From: Lysobacteraceae bacterium
Lineage (GTDB): Bacteria > Pseudomonadota > Gammaproteobacteria > Xanthomonadales > Xanthomonadaceae
DNA: 42,230 bases
Assembly: GCA_030681035.1 (NCBI GenBank)
Contig: JAUXUI010000101.1
Coordinates: forward strand, 1-42,230
Direction: 5' to 3'
Both the position numbers and the translations under genes were made by a program. Every line of letters starts with the position of its first letter. The first letter of the stretch is position 1. The notes below the pieces were generated by a model that was given only the letters and a program-made list of their open reading frames with translations, was not told where the DNA came from and did no database searches. Shown here piece after piece: positions 16,701-25,648 of the stretch.

Positions 16701-19265
16701 ATGATTACGCGACGCACCCTGCTGACCGCAATTCTGTCGTTCGCGACGCTCGCCGGCTGCGACCAGCGCACCGCGATGCCAGCAACCGATGCTGCTGTCG
16801 TCGAAACGACGCCGAGTGACTGGCCACACCTCACCAGCGCCGTGCAACGCGATCCGGCGCTGGAAACACGCGTGCAGGAGATCGTGGCGGGCATGAGCCT
16901 GGCGCAGAAGATCGGCCAGATGACCCAGGCCGAAATCAAATCCATCACCGCCGATGAAGTGCGCACGTACTACATCGGATCAGTGCTCAACGGCGGCGGC
17001 TCATGGCCGGGCGGCAACAAGCAGGCCAGCGTCGGCGACTGGCTGGCGCTGGCCGAAAGCTACCGTGATGCCTCGCTGCACACCGATGCCACTACCCCGA
17101 TCCCGATCATCTGGGGTACCGACGCAGTGCATGGCCACAGCAATGTGCTGGGCGCGACCCTGTTTCCGCACAACATCGGCCTTGGTGCCGCACATGACCC
17201 GAAGTTGATCGAAGCCATTGCGGCAGCGACCGCACGCGCGGTGCGGGCAACCGGTATCGATTGGGTATTCGCGCCGACGCTGGCAGTGGCGATGAACCAT
17301 CGCTGGGGCCGCAGCTACGAAAGCTTCGGCCAGGATCCGGCGCTGGTACGCAGTTATGCGAAGGCTTACGTGCGCGGCATGCAGGGCGCATTCGCCGACG
17401 GCAACACCATTGCCACCGCCAAGCATTTCATCGGCGATGGCGCCACCGAAAACGGTACCGACCAGGGTATCGCCAAGATTGATCGTGACGCCATGATCCG
17501 GGTGCATGGCGCAGGCTATTACGGTGCGCTGGAAGCCGGTGTGCAAACGGTGATGGCGTCGTACAACAGTTGGCATGATGTCGCGGCCGGCACCGACTAC
17601 GGCAAGATGCATGGCGCGCGCGCACTGCTGACCGACGCGCTCAAGAACGCGATGGGATTCGACGGATTCGTCGTCTCCGACTGGAATGCGATTGGCCAGT
17701 TGCCGGATTGCAGCAACGCCAGTTGTGCGGCGTCGATCAACGCTGGCATCGACATGGTGATGGTGCCTGACGACTGGAAAGCTTTCATCGCCAACACCAT
17801 TGCCCAGGTTGAAAGCGGAGAGATTGCGCTGGCGCGGATCGACGACGCGGTGAGCCGCATCGTGCGCGTCAAGCTGCGTGCCGGGCTGTTCGAGCAGCGC
17901 CCGTCGCGAAGTCGCTACGCTGGCGATGCGCAGGCAATCGTTGACCGGGCGCTGGCACGACGCGCGGTACAGCAGTCGCTGGTGTTGCTGAAAAACGATG
18001 CTGCAATACTGCCGCTCAAGCCAGGGCAGCGCTTGTTGGTGATTGGCAAAAGCGCCGACAGCATCGCCAACCAGGCCGGTGGCTGGTCATTGACTTGGCA
18101 AGGCACCGACAATACCAATGCCGACTTCCCGAATGCGGATAGCGTATTGCACGGTTTGCAAACGCTTGCCGGTGCCGACAAGGTGCTGGTTGCGCCATCA
18201 AGCGATGGCATCGATCCGGCGACCTACGATGCCATCGTTGCGGTGATTGGCGAAACGCCGTACGCCGAAACGCGCGGCGACATCGTGGCATCGGCAACCC
18301 TGCGCCACAGTGATCGATATCCGGAGGACATCGCCGTGCTGCGCGCTGCGGCTGCCACCGGCAAGCCGGTGGTGACCGTCTTCATTGCCGGCCGCGCGCT
18401 GTATGCCAACGATCTGTTGAACGCTTCCAGCGCGTTTGTTGCCGCCTGGTTGCCGGGCACCGAAGGCGGTGGCATCGCCGATGTGCTGTTTGCTCACGAT
18501 CCTGCCGGCAACGCGCTGGACTTCAGTGGTCGGCTGTCTGTGCGTTGGCCGCATACGCCCTGCGACGCAGCCGATGCCAGCGGCGACGACGCGCCGTGGT
18601 TGCCCGGTTTCGGTCTGACCTATGCGCAGGCGACGACGACCGGGCCGCTGCCGGAACATACCGACAGGCACCAATGCGCCACGCCCACCCGCCTGGATGT
18701 GTTCGATACCACCGACGCGCCGCCATTTGTTCTCACTCTCGGACGCAGCGACGATTCGGGCGATACCCGTGCGCTTGGCGCCGATCTCAATGCCACCTTC
18801 GCCTGGCCCGATGCCGAACCGATCCTGCGCGTCCGCACCGTGCAGGTGAACACTCAACAGGATGGCAAGGCGATCACCTGGCTTGCGCCGGCACGGGTGT
18901 TTGCACGCAGCGCGAACGGCAACAATCTGCATCCGTTGGCGGCAGCCGATGCTGCCCTGCAATTCGACATCGTGCCGGCCAGCGTCGGCAGTGCGCGCGT
19001 GCAATTGTTCATGGGCTGCGGCAAAAGCTGTGGCGCGAGGATCGAGCTCGCTGGCGTATTGCGGCGGTTGTCGGCAGGTGAGCGCAGCACAGTGAAAGTA
19101 CCTCTGGCCTGCTTCATCGAGCGCGGGCTCGATGCCGGTGGCGTCGATGTGCCGTTTGGCATTGAAGCTGACAGCCCATTCGCGGCGGCACTGGCGGATA
19201 TCCGTATTGTTGCGGGTGCGGGCAAGGATGCCGATGCACTGGCTTGTGCCGACCTGGTGCCCTGA
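16701..19265 (+). CDS. GH3 exo-beta-glucanase/beta-glucosidase lipoprotein
   Basis: 854 residues from the ATG at 16701, with GGAG upstream; the signal MITRRTLLTAILSFATLAGC gives a lipobox with lipidated Cys20. The GH3 barrel has PIIWGTDAVHGHSNVLGATLFPHNIGLG, FAPTLAV, WGRSYESFGQDP and GFVVSDWN with the nucleophile Asp327. The second domain has LVLLKNDAAILPLK, the GETPYAETRGD segment where the acid/base Glu of barley ExoI-type enzymes lies, and WLPGTEGGGIADVLF. The last 200 residues form an extra beta-sandwich like that of the marine ExoP enzyme (GCGKSCGARIEL, VKVPLACF). It should release glucose from beta-1,3/1,4 (or similar) gluco-oligosaccharides at the membrane surface facing the periplasm or outside. 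GH30 follows after four bases. Confidence 0.92.
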   Translation: MITRRTLLTAILSFATLAGCDQRTAMPATDAAVVETTPSDWPHLTSAVQRDPALETRVQEIVAGMSLAQKIGQMTQAEIKSITADEVRTYYIGSVLNGGGSWPGGNKQASVGDWLALAESYRDASLHTDATTPIPIIWGTDAVHGHSNVLGATLFPHNIGLGAAHDPKLIEAIAAATARAVRATGIDWVFAPTLAVAMNHRWGRSYESFGQDPALVRSYAKAYVRGMQGAFADGNTIATAKHFIGDGATENGTDQGIAKIDRDAMIRVHGAGYYGALEAGVQTVMASYNSWHDVAAGTDYGKMHGARALLTDALKNAMGFDGFVVSDWNAIGQLPDCSNASCAASINAGIDMVMVPDDWKAFIANTIAQVESGEIALARIDDAVSRIVRVKLRAGLFEQRPSRSRYAGDAQAIVDRALARRAVQQSLVLLKNDAAILPLKPGQRLLVIGKSADSIANQAGGWSLTWQGTDNTNADFPNADSVLHGLQTLAGADKVLVAPSSDGIDPATYDAIVAVIGETPYAETRGDIVASATLRHSDRYPEDIAVLRAAAATGKPVVTVFIAGRALYANDLLNASSAFVAAWLPGTEGGGIADVLFAHDPAGNALDFSGRLSVRWPHTPCDAADASGDDAPWLPGFGLTYAQATTTGPLPEHTDRHQCATPTRLDVFDTTDAPPFVLTLGRSDDSGDTRALGADLNATFAWPDAEPILRVRTVQVNTQQDGKAITWLAPARVFARSANGNNLHPLAAADAALQFDIVPASVGSARVQLFMGCGKSCGARIELAGVLRRLSAGERSTVKVPLACFIERGLDAGGVDVPFGIEADSPFAAALADIRIVAGAGKDADALACADLVP

Positions 19266-19269
19266 GACG

Positions 19270-20760
19270 ATGCGATTGCCATGTGCCCGATGTACGCGTG
19301 CGGGCCTGTTGCTCGCCGTGCTTGCAGGTGCCGCATGCGCAGCGCAACCGATGGCGGATGGCGCTGCGCGCGGCGAGGCGGCAACGATGTCGGTGTGGCT
19401 CACGCAGCCCGACAGCCATTCCCGGATGCAGTTGCAAAGCCCTGCGGCGCATCCTGCGGCAGCCTCGTCGGTTGCTGTTCAGATCGACCCGGCACGCCGC
19501 ATGCAGAGCATCGTCGGCTTTGGTGCGTCGGTCACCGATGCCTCGGGCGGGTTGTTGCAAACGGCGTTGTCCGACTCGGCTCGCGCAAGTTTACTTCGTG
19601 AATTGTTTGGACGTGCTGACGAAGGCTTGGGCCTGAGCCTCACCCGGCTGACCATCGGGGCGTCGGATTTTTCGCGCACGCACTACAGTCTGGATGAGCC
19701 GCCGGACGGCAAGCCCGATCCGACGCTTGCGCATTTCAGTGTCGCCCGCAACCAGGCCGATGTCATCCCGGTGATGCAGCAGGCGCTGGCGATCAATCCG
19801 CAGTTGCGCGTGATGGCGTCGCCGTGGAGCGCGCCGGCATGGATGAAGTCCAGCGGCAGCCTGATTGGCGGCACCCTGTTGCCCGAATACGAGCCGGTGT
19901 TGGCGCAGTATTTGCTGCGTTATGTCGATGCCTATGCCGCACATGATATTCCGATCTGGGCCTTGACCCTGCAAAATGAGCCGGGCTTCGAGCCGGCCGA
20001 CTATCCGGGCATGCGCATGCCGGCAGCGCAACGGGCACGGGTCATCGGCACGCATCTCGGGCCGTTGCTGGCTGCGCGCCATCCGCGGCCATTGATCTTT
20101 GACTGGGACCACAATTGGGACGAGCCGCAGCAACCGATGCAGGTGCTGGCAGATGCATCGGCAGCGCCCCATGTCGCTGGCGTCGCATGGCACTGCTACG
20201 GCGGCAAGGTTGCGGCGCAAAGCGACGTTCATGACGCGTATCCGGACAAGCTGGTGATTCTCAGTGAGTGCTCGGGTGGTGACTGGGAGCCGGTTCGCAG
20301 CGGTGGGCTGCTGTGGCTCACGCGCAATGTCATTCTTGATGCGATCCGTGATTGGGCCAGCGGCGTGGTGCTGTGGAATCTGGCGCTCGACCAGGACAAC
20401 GGCCCGCATCTGGGCGGCTGCGGCACCTGCCGCGGGGTGGTCACGATCAACACCGGTGATGGCACGATCAGCCGCAACGATGAGTACTGGGCGCTCGCGC
20501 ATTTCAGCCGCTTCGTCCATCCCGGGGCAGTGCGCATCGCTTCCACCGGCATGTTTGACGGACTGCACCATGTCGCCTTCGCCAACACCGACGATGGCTC
20601 GATCGTGCTGGTTGCGGTCAACGAGCGTCGCGAAGCGCTCACCGTGAATATTCGCATTGCCGAGACGCAATATGCCGCGTTGCTTCCCGAGCGCAGCATC
20701 GCGACGCTACGCTGGTCGATGTCGCCTGCTGCAATGCTGCACCCTGATCGCTCTCATTGA
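19270..20760 (+). CDS. GH30 glycoside hydrolase
   Basis: 496 residues from the ATG at 19270, four bases after the GH3 stop, so coupled translation is likely. The signal peptide ends near LAGAACAA. The clan GH-A barrel shows QSIVGFGASVTDASG at the start, LTRLTIGASDFS, MASPWSAPAWMKSSG, TLQNEPGFEP with acid/base Glu237, AWHCYGG and ILSECSGGDW with nucleophile Glu333, then the side beta-domain. The glucosylceramidase/beta-1,6-glucanase type of GH30 fits (FDWDHNWD, NRNVILDAIRDW-like and NLALDQDNGPHLGGC). With the GH3 enzyme, a beta-1,6-linked or branched beta-glucan, such as from fungal walls, is a reasonable target; the exact linkage cannot be read from the sequence. Confidence 0.92.
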   Translation: MRLPCARCTRAGLLLAVLAGAACAAQPMADGAARGEAATMSVWLTQPDSHSRMQLQSPAAHPAAASSVAVQIDPARRMQSIVGFGASVTDASGGLLQTALSDSARASLLRELFGRADEGLGLSLTRLTIGASDFSRTHYSLDEPPDGKPDPTLAHFSVARNQADVIPVMQQALAINPQLRVMASPWSAPAWMKSSGSLIGGTLLPEYEPVLAQYLLRYVDAYAAHDIPIWALTLQNEPGFEPADYPGMRMPAAQRARVIGTHLGPLLAARHPRPLIFDWDHNWDEPQQPMQVLADASAAPHVAGVAWHCYGGKVAAQSDVHDAYPDKLVILSECSGGDWEPVRSGGLLWLTRNVILDAIRDWASGVVLWNLALDQDNGPHLGGCGTCRGVVTINTGDGTISRNDEYWALAHFSRFVHPGAVRIASTGMFDGLHHVAFANTDDGSIVLVAVNERREALTVNIRIAETQYAALLPERSIATLRWSMSPAAMLHPDRSH

Positions 20761-20779
20761 GTCCTGTGCGAGGTCTGTC

Positions 20780-22288
20780 ATGTCGATCCAACCCATTCGC
20801 GACATCGTCATTCTCGGCGGCGGTACTGCCGGCTGGATGTCGGCCGCTGCGTTGTCGAAGCTGTTGCCGCCGTCATGCCGGATACGCCTGGTCGAGTCCG
20901 AGGAAATCGGCATCGTTGGTGTTGGTGAGGCGACGATCCCCAACATCAAACACTTCAATGCGGCACTGGAGATCGATGAGGACGAGTTCCTCAAGGCCAC
21001 CCAGGGCACCTTCAAGCTCGGCATCGAGTTCGTCAACTGGGGCCAGTTGGGTGATCGTTATATCCATGGTTTCGGCAAGGTCGGGCCAGACACCTCGCTG
21101 GTCGGCTTTCACCATTACTGGCTGCGGCTGAAACAACTGGGCAAGGCCAGCGGACTCGACGCCTATTCGATCAACACCGTCGCGCCGCGGCAAGCCCGGT
21201 TTCTGCGTTATCGCAAGGACATGCCCGGCTCGCCACTTGGTGACATCGTGCATGCGTTCCATTTCGACGCCAGCCTCTACGCGCGCTGGCTGCGCGGGCT
21301 TGCCGAAAAGCGCGGCGTGGTGCGCACCGAAGGCAAGGTAAAGCAGGTGTTGCGCCGTGCCGAAGACGGGTTCATCGAAGCGCTGGTGATGGAAAGCGGT
21401 GAGCGGATCGATGGCGAGTTTTTCATCGACTGCTCGGGCATCCGCGCGCTGCTGATTGGCGATGCGCTCGGTGTTGGTTATGACGATTGGTCACACTGGC
21501 TGCCGTGTGATCGGGCGCTGGCAGTGCCCAGCGCTCCAGTGAAGCCATTGCTGTCGATGACACGCTCAACAGCGCATACCGCCGGCTGGCAGTGGCGAAT
21601 CCCGTTGCAGCACCGGGTCGGCAACGGCCATGTTTACAGCAGTCGGTTCATGAGTGATGACGAAGCGACGTCGATTCTGCTTGCCAACCTTGATGGCGAG
21701 AAGCTGGCTGATCCGCGCCTGATTCGTTTTCGTACCGGCATGCGACGCAGGCTGTGGGAGCGAAACTGTGTCGCGGTCGGCTTGTCCAGCGGCTTTCTTG
21801 AGCCGCTGGAATCAACCAGCATCCATCTGATCCAGACCGCAATCTCCCGCATTGCCGCGTTTTTCCCGCATGGCGGTTTCGATGCGGCCGACATCGACGA
21901 GTACAACGCACAGGGTGCGCTGGAATATGAGCAGATCCGTGATTTTCTGATCCTGCATTACAAGGCGACCGAGCGCACCGACTCGGCGTTCTGGAACTAC
22001 ACCCGCACCATGCCGATTCCGGCGACCCTGCAACGCAAGATCGATCTGTACCGCAGCAACGGCCGACTGTTCCGTGATGGCAACGAGTTGTTTGCCGAGC
22101 CGAGCTGGTTGCAGGTGATGGAAGGCCAGCGCATCCATGCGCAGGGCTACCATCCGTTTGCCGGGTTCATGCCCGAGGATGAGTTGCACGAGTTCGTCGG
22201 CGGTGTCGAGGCAGTGATCGGCAAATGCGTCGGGGTGATGCCCGACCATGCGCAGTTCATCGCCGAGCATTGCGCAGCGCAACGCTGA
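20780..22288 (+). CDS. Flavin-dependent tryptophan-halogenase family protein 1
   Basis: 502 residues from the ATG at 20780 (GAGG about nine bases upstream), 19 bases after GH30. FAD-binding GGGTAGW is at 13-19 and GIVGVGEATIPN follows. The catalytic lysine that forms or holds the hypohalous intermediate is present in TQGTFKLGIEFVNW, at position 79 exactly as in PrnA. The halogenase signature WQWRIP is at 270-275, and the PrnA Glu346 motif appears as SSGFLEPLESTSIHL. It therefore looks catalytically intact, and would need FADH2 from a separate reductase, oxygen and halide. Free tryptophan need not be the substrate: related locus-associated enzymes act on indole or have no known substrate. No signal peptide, so cytoplasmic. 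Confidence 0.92.
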   Translation: MSIQPIRDIVILGGGTAGWMSAAALSKLLPPSCRIRLVESEEIGIVGVGEATIPNIKHFNAALEIDEDEFLKATQGTFKLGIEFVNWGQLGDRYIHGFGKVGPDTSLVGFHHYWLRLKQLGKASGLDAYSINTVAPRQARFLRYRKDMPGSPLGDIVHAFHFDASLYARWLRGLAEKRGVVRTEGKVKQVLRRAEDGFIEALVMESGERIDGEFFIDCSGIRALLIGDALGVGYDDWSHWLPCDRALAVPSAPVKPLLSMTRSTAHTAGWQWRIPLQHRVGNGHVYSSRFMSDDEATSILLANLDGEKLADPRLIRFRTGMRRRLWERNCVAVGLSSGFLEPLESTSIHLIQTAISRIAAFFPHGGFDAADIDEYNAQGALEYEQIRDFLILHYKATERTDSAFWNYTRTMPIPATLQRKIDLYRSNGRLFRDGNELFAEPSWLQVMEGQRIHAQGYHPFAGFMPEDELHEFVGGVEAVIGKCVGVMPDHAQFIAEHCAAQR

Positions 22289-22292
22289 GCGG

Positions 22293-23810
22293 CTACGCCG
22301 CCATTTCCGACAGTACCTTGGCGTGGTCGCGGAAGTTGAGCGCGCAGCGGGAGCGGAAATCATCGATCGCAGCCATGTCCGCTTTGCCGATACCCGGTTC
22401 CGGTGAACGCAGCCTTGCCGCGTCCGGGAACTGGCCATAGCCGGCGAGCAGGCAATGCCATGACATGGCTGGGTAGATGTCGGCGATGCCCTGGCGCGCG
22501 AGTTCCTGCTCCAGATTCTGGCCGGTAAACCAGCAGGTCAAAATCGCTTTGAGCGAATCCGACAACTGGTCGTGGCCGGCATTGGCGCGCCAGTATTCGG
22601 TATCGGTGCGCCGATTCATCCGGTAATGGCAGACGATGTAATCGCGCACACCCTCGAAATCACGGGCGATGCCGGCGTTGAAGGATTGCCGCCGGGCCTC
22701 CAGATCACCGTCGCGCTCGACGTGCTCGATGAAGCTCTCGAGCGTGGTCTGCACCAGATGCAGGGCGGTTGCTTCCAGCGGTTCGATAAAGCCTTGCGAC
22801 AGCCCGACGGCAAGGCAATTGTGCGTCCATACCTGTTCCACGCGGCCGACGCGCATCTGCAAATGACGCGCGCCGACTGGATCATCGAGCAACCCGAGGT
22901 GTTCGCGCAGTTCCTGCTCGGCTTGGTCCGGCGTGCAGAAACGCGAGCTGTAGACGTAGCCATTGCCGTGGCGATGGCGCAGCGGGATGCTCCATGCCCA
23001 GCCATTGCGCAGCGCGGTTGAAATCGTCTGGCTGTTGGTGCCGGTTGGGTCGGTCGGCGTTGGCAGTACGACCGCACGATCATTGAACAGATTGTCGGAA
23101 AATGGTTTGAATGGCACAGCCAACGCCTGCTGCACGATCAGTGATCGGAAACCGCTGCAATCGACGAAAAAATCGCCCTCGATGCGGCGAGCATCCTCGG
23201 TGATTACCGCAACTACAGCGCCATCTTCGCCGCGCTCGATCGTCTCCACTTTGCCTTGCAGGTGATCGACGCCATTGCGTTGTGCATGCTCGCCCAGCAG
23301 CGCGCCGACCAGATGCGCGTCGAAGTGGTAGCCGTGAAGTATCCGGAACGGAAAATGATGCGCCGCCAGCGGAGCGAGGCGTTGGCGCGCCAGTTCCGCT
23401 GCGAGGTAAAATCGGTCCGGATTGGCGGCTACGTCGTAGCCACTTCGCCGCATCGCGCAATGCATGAAAAAGGCGGCTTGGCCATGGATGTCGATGGCCG
23501 ATGCGAACGGATGAAAGTAGCTCTCATACCCTTTGACCTGGGACCATCCGCTGAAACGGATGCCGTTTTTGTAGGTCGCGTTGCACTTTGGCATCCAGTC
23601 GGAATCGGCGATGCCCAGGGTCTCGAAGAACTTGCCCAGCAACGGCGTCGAGCCCTCGCCGACACCGACGATGCCGATCTCCGGCGATTCCAGCAGTGTG
23701 ATATCCACGTTGCGTTCGCGCCAGCGCTGCGCCAGCAGGTTGGCCGCCATCCAGCCGGCGGTGCCGCCGCCGACGATCACGATGCGCAGCGGGGTGGTAC
23801 CGATTCGCAT
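22293..23810 (-). CDS. Flavin-dependent tryptophan-halogenase family protein 2
   Basis: 505 residues from the ATG at 23810, with GAGGAA eight bases upstream. FAD-binding VGGGTAGWM near residue 14, GIVGVGEGSTPLLGKFF, catalytic-lysine segment NATYKNGIRFSGW (Lys81), WAWSIP signature and SQGFIEPLEATALHL with the conserved Glu are all present. It differs from the first halogenase throughout (STPLLGKFF against IPNIKHFN), so it is an ancient paralogue and not a recent duplicate. It follows the symporter gene by 62 bases on the same strand and ends four bases from the first halogenase in a tail-to-tail arrangement. Cytoplasmic. The substrate is unknown; its regulation is probably shared with the symporter. 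Confidence 0.92.
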   Translation of the reverse strand: MRIGTTPLRIVIVGGGTAGWMAANLLAQRWRERNVDITLLESPEIGIVGVGEGSTPLLGKFFETLGIADSDWMPKCNATYKNGIRFSGWSQVKGYESYFHPFASAIDIHGQAAFFMHCAMRRSGYDVAANPDRFYLAAELARQRLAPLAAHHFPFRILHGYHFDAHLVGALLGEHAQRNGVDHLQGKVETIERGEDGAVVAVITEDARRIEGDFFVDCSGFRSLIVQQALAVPFKPFSDNLFNDRAVVLPTPTDPTGTNSQTISTALRNGWAWSIPLRHRHGNGYVYSSRFCTPDQAEQELREHLGLLDDPVGARHLQMRVGRVEQVWTHNCLAVGLSQGFIEPLEATALHLVQTTLESFIEHVERDGDLEARRQSFNAGIARDFEGVRDYIVCHYRMNRRTDTEYWRANAGHDQLSDSLKAILTCWFTGQNLEQELARQGIADIYPAMSWHCLLAGYGQFPDAARLRSPEPGIGKADMAAIDDFRSRCALNFRDHAKVLSEMAA

Positions 23811-23872
23811 GGCCTGTTCCTCACGCCGTTGGCGGTGCTGTTGCGACGTGCAACAGCACCATCCGTGTCATC

Positions 23873-25435
23873 TCACCAGAACGCTGCGTACAACGCGATC
23901 AAGATCGCGATGACACCGAGCGAACCCATGTTGAAGCCGAACGTGGTGCCGTAAGCGACATCGTCGGTGCGGATGAAGTCCTTGCCGGGCGCACTCGGTG
24001 TGAGCAATGACACCCCCACCGCCAGCGCCAGCGCCAGTAAAAACACGATCCCTACGCGGTCGATGAATGGCAGCTCTGGCCACGCCATTTTCAGCAAGAT
24101 GGAAAGACTGAACGAGCCGACCGCTGCGGCCAGTGCGCCCGCCTCATTGGCGCGCTTCCAGAACAGGCCGAGCAGGAAAATCACCACGATGCCGGGCGTG
24201 AAAAAACCGGTGTAATCCTGGATGTACTGGAACGCCTGGTCGAAACTCCCGAGCAACGGCTTGGCAGTGAGGATGGCGAGCAACACTGCCACGGTGGCGG
24301 CGATGCGCCCGACCCGCACCAGATGGCGTTGATCGGGATGGTTGCCGGCACGCTGGTAAAAATCCAGCGTGAAGATGGTGGCAATGGAATTGATCTTCGA
24401 CGCCAGTGACGCCACGATTGCGGCTACCAAAGCTGCGAAAACCAAGCCGAGGATGCCGGTTGGCAAAATCTGCATCATCGAAGGATAGGCCTGGTCGGGC
24501 TGCGTGAGGTCCGGTGCCAGCATCAGCGCCGCAATGCCCGGCAACACCACGATCACCGGCATCAGCAGCTTCAGGAACGCCGCGAACAGCACGCCCTTCT
24601 GCGCTTCCTTGAGGTCCTTGGCCGCCAGCGCGCGCTGGATGATGTACTGGTTGAAGCCCCAGTAGCTGACATTCATGATCCACATCCCGCCAATCAGCAC
24701 GCTGATACCCGGCAGATCCTTGTAATGCGGGCTGGCCTTGTCGAGGATCATGTCGAAATGCTCCGGGTGCGCGGCCCACAATTTGCTGAAGCCGGCGAGG
24801 ATGCCGGCGCCGTCGCCGATCTTGCTCAGGGTCAACCCGGTCACCAGCAGCCCGCCCAGCACCAGCAGCGACACCTGCACGATATCGGTCAGCGCCACCG
24901 CCTTGAGCCCGCCGTACAACTGGTAGAGCAAGGCGAAGGCACCCAGCAGCGCCAGTGCCAACATCTGATCGATGCCGGCGACCTGGCTGACCGCAATCGA
25001 GCCCAACCACAGGATCGAGGTGAGGTTGACGAAGATATACAGGCCGAGCCAGAACACCGCCATCAAGGTGCGGATGCGGCCGCCGTAGCGTTGCTCCAGA
25101 AACTGCGGCATGGTGTAGATGCCGTTGCGCAGGAAGATTGGCAAAAAATACTTGCCCACCAGCAGCAGCGTCAGCGCCGCCATCCATTCGTACGAGGCAA
25201 TCGCCAGGCCGATTGCATAGCCCGAACCGGACATACCGATGATCTGTTCGGCCGAGATGTTGGCGGCGATCAACGACGCGCCGATCGCCCACCACGGCAA
25301 TGATTTGCTCGCCAGGAAATAATCCTTGGCGTCTTTCTGGTGCCCCGCTTTTTCGCGCGATACCACCTGCGCCAGTATAAAGATGCCGGCCATGTAGGCG
25401 AGCACGATTACCGTATCCAGAGTTGCAAGCTTCAC
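23873..25435 (-). CDS. Sodium/sugar symporter (SSS family, SGLT-like)
   Basis: 520 residues with a GTG start at 25435, where GGAGAGGGA lies six to ten bases upstream. About 14 hydrophobic helices are visible. SSS family landmarks: KDYFLASKSLPWWAIGASL, NISAEQIIGMSGSGYAIG (the sodium-site unwound helix), LYQLYGGLKAVALTD, GMWIMNVSYWGFNQYIIQRAL, and a C-terminal TLDFYQRAG segment. Overall length and order match bacterial vSGLT-type sugar transporters. It should carry the monosaccharide freed by GH3/GH30 across the inner membrane with sodium. It is transcribed with the second halogenase and has a LacI-type operator 138 bases upstream. Confidence 0.93.
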   Translation of the reverse strand: MKLATLDTVIVLAYMAGIFILAQVVSREKAGHQKDAKDYFLASKSLPWWAIGASLIAANISAEQIIGMSGSGYAIGLAIASYEWMAALTLLLVGKYFLPIFLRNGIYTMPQFLEQRYGGRIRTLMAVFWLGLYIFVNLTSILWLGSIAVSQVAGIDQMLALALLGAFALLYQLYGGLKAVALTDIVQVSLLVLGGLLVTGLTLSKIGDGAGILAGFSKLWAAHPEHFDMILDKASPHYKDLPGISVLIGGMWIMNVSYWGFNQYIIQRALAAKDLKEAQKGVLFAAFLKLLMPVIVVLPGIAALMLAPDLTQPDQAYPSMMQILPTGILGLVFAALVAAIVASLASKINSIATIFTLDFYQRAGNHPDQRHLVRVGRIAATVAVLLAILTAKPLLGSFDQAFQYIQDYTGFFTPGIVVIFLLGLFWKRANEAGALAAAVGSFSLSILLKMAWPELPFIDRVGIVFLLALALAVGVSLLTPSAPGKDFIRTDDVAYGTTFGFNMGSLGVIAILIALYAAFW

Positions 25436-25572
25436 TTATCCCTCTCCTCGATGGCTTTCTGTTTGTTGTTATGTACACGCCGCAAAAACGGACAGCATTG
25501 AACGCATTGCCAATCGATTCCCGGACATGGGCAGCGGCACACCATCAAGAGTGGATCGCATCGGGAAATAAA

Positions 25573-25585
25573 GACAACGCTGTCA
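25573..25585. promoter_or_regulatory. Candidate LacI operator 3 (symporter promoter)
   Basis: GACAACGCTGTCA; read on the minus strand TGACAGCGTTGTC, sharing 12 identical bases with the site at 13252 and complete dyad symmetry apart from the centre (GACA-RCGYT-TGTC type). It lies in the upstream region of the symporter-halogenase operon, so the LacI protein probably controls both arms of the locus. Confidence 0.6.
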
Positions 25586-25648
25586 TCCTAGAATAAACCG
25601 GCGCCGTCGGCAATGGCATTGGTGCCTTCGCGGTCGTTCTAGCGGACA

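Noticed and set aside
18198-19403. Long minus-strand frame opposite GH3/GH30
   Set aside because: Composition is Arg/Ala/His-rich shadow sequence, and it overlaps two clear enzyme genes.
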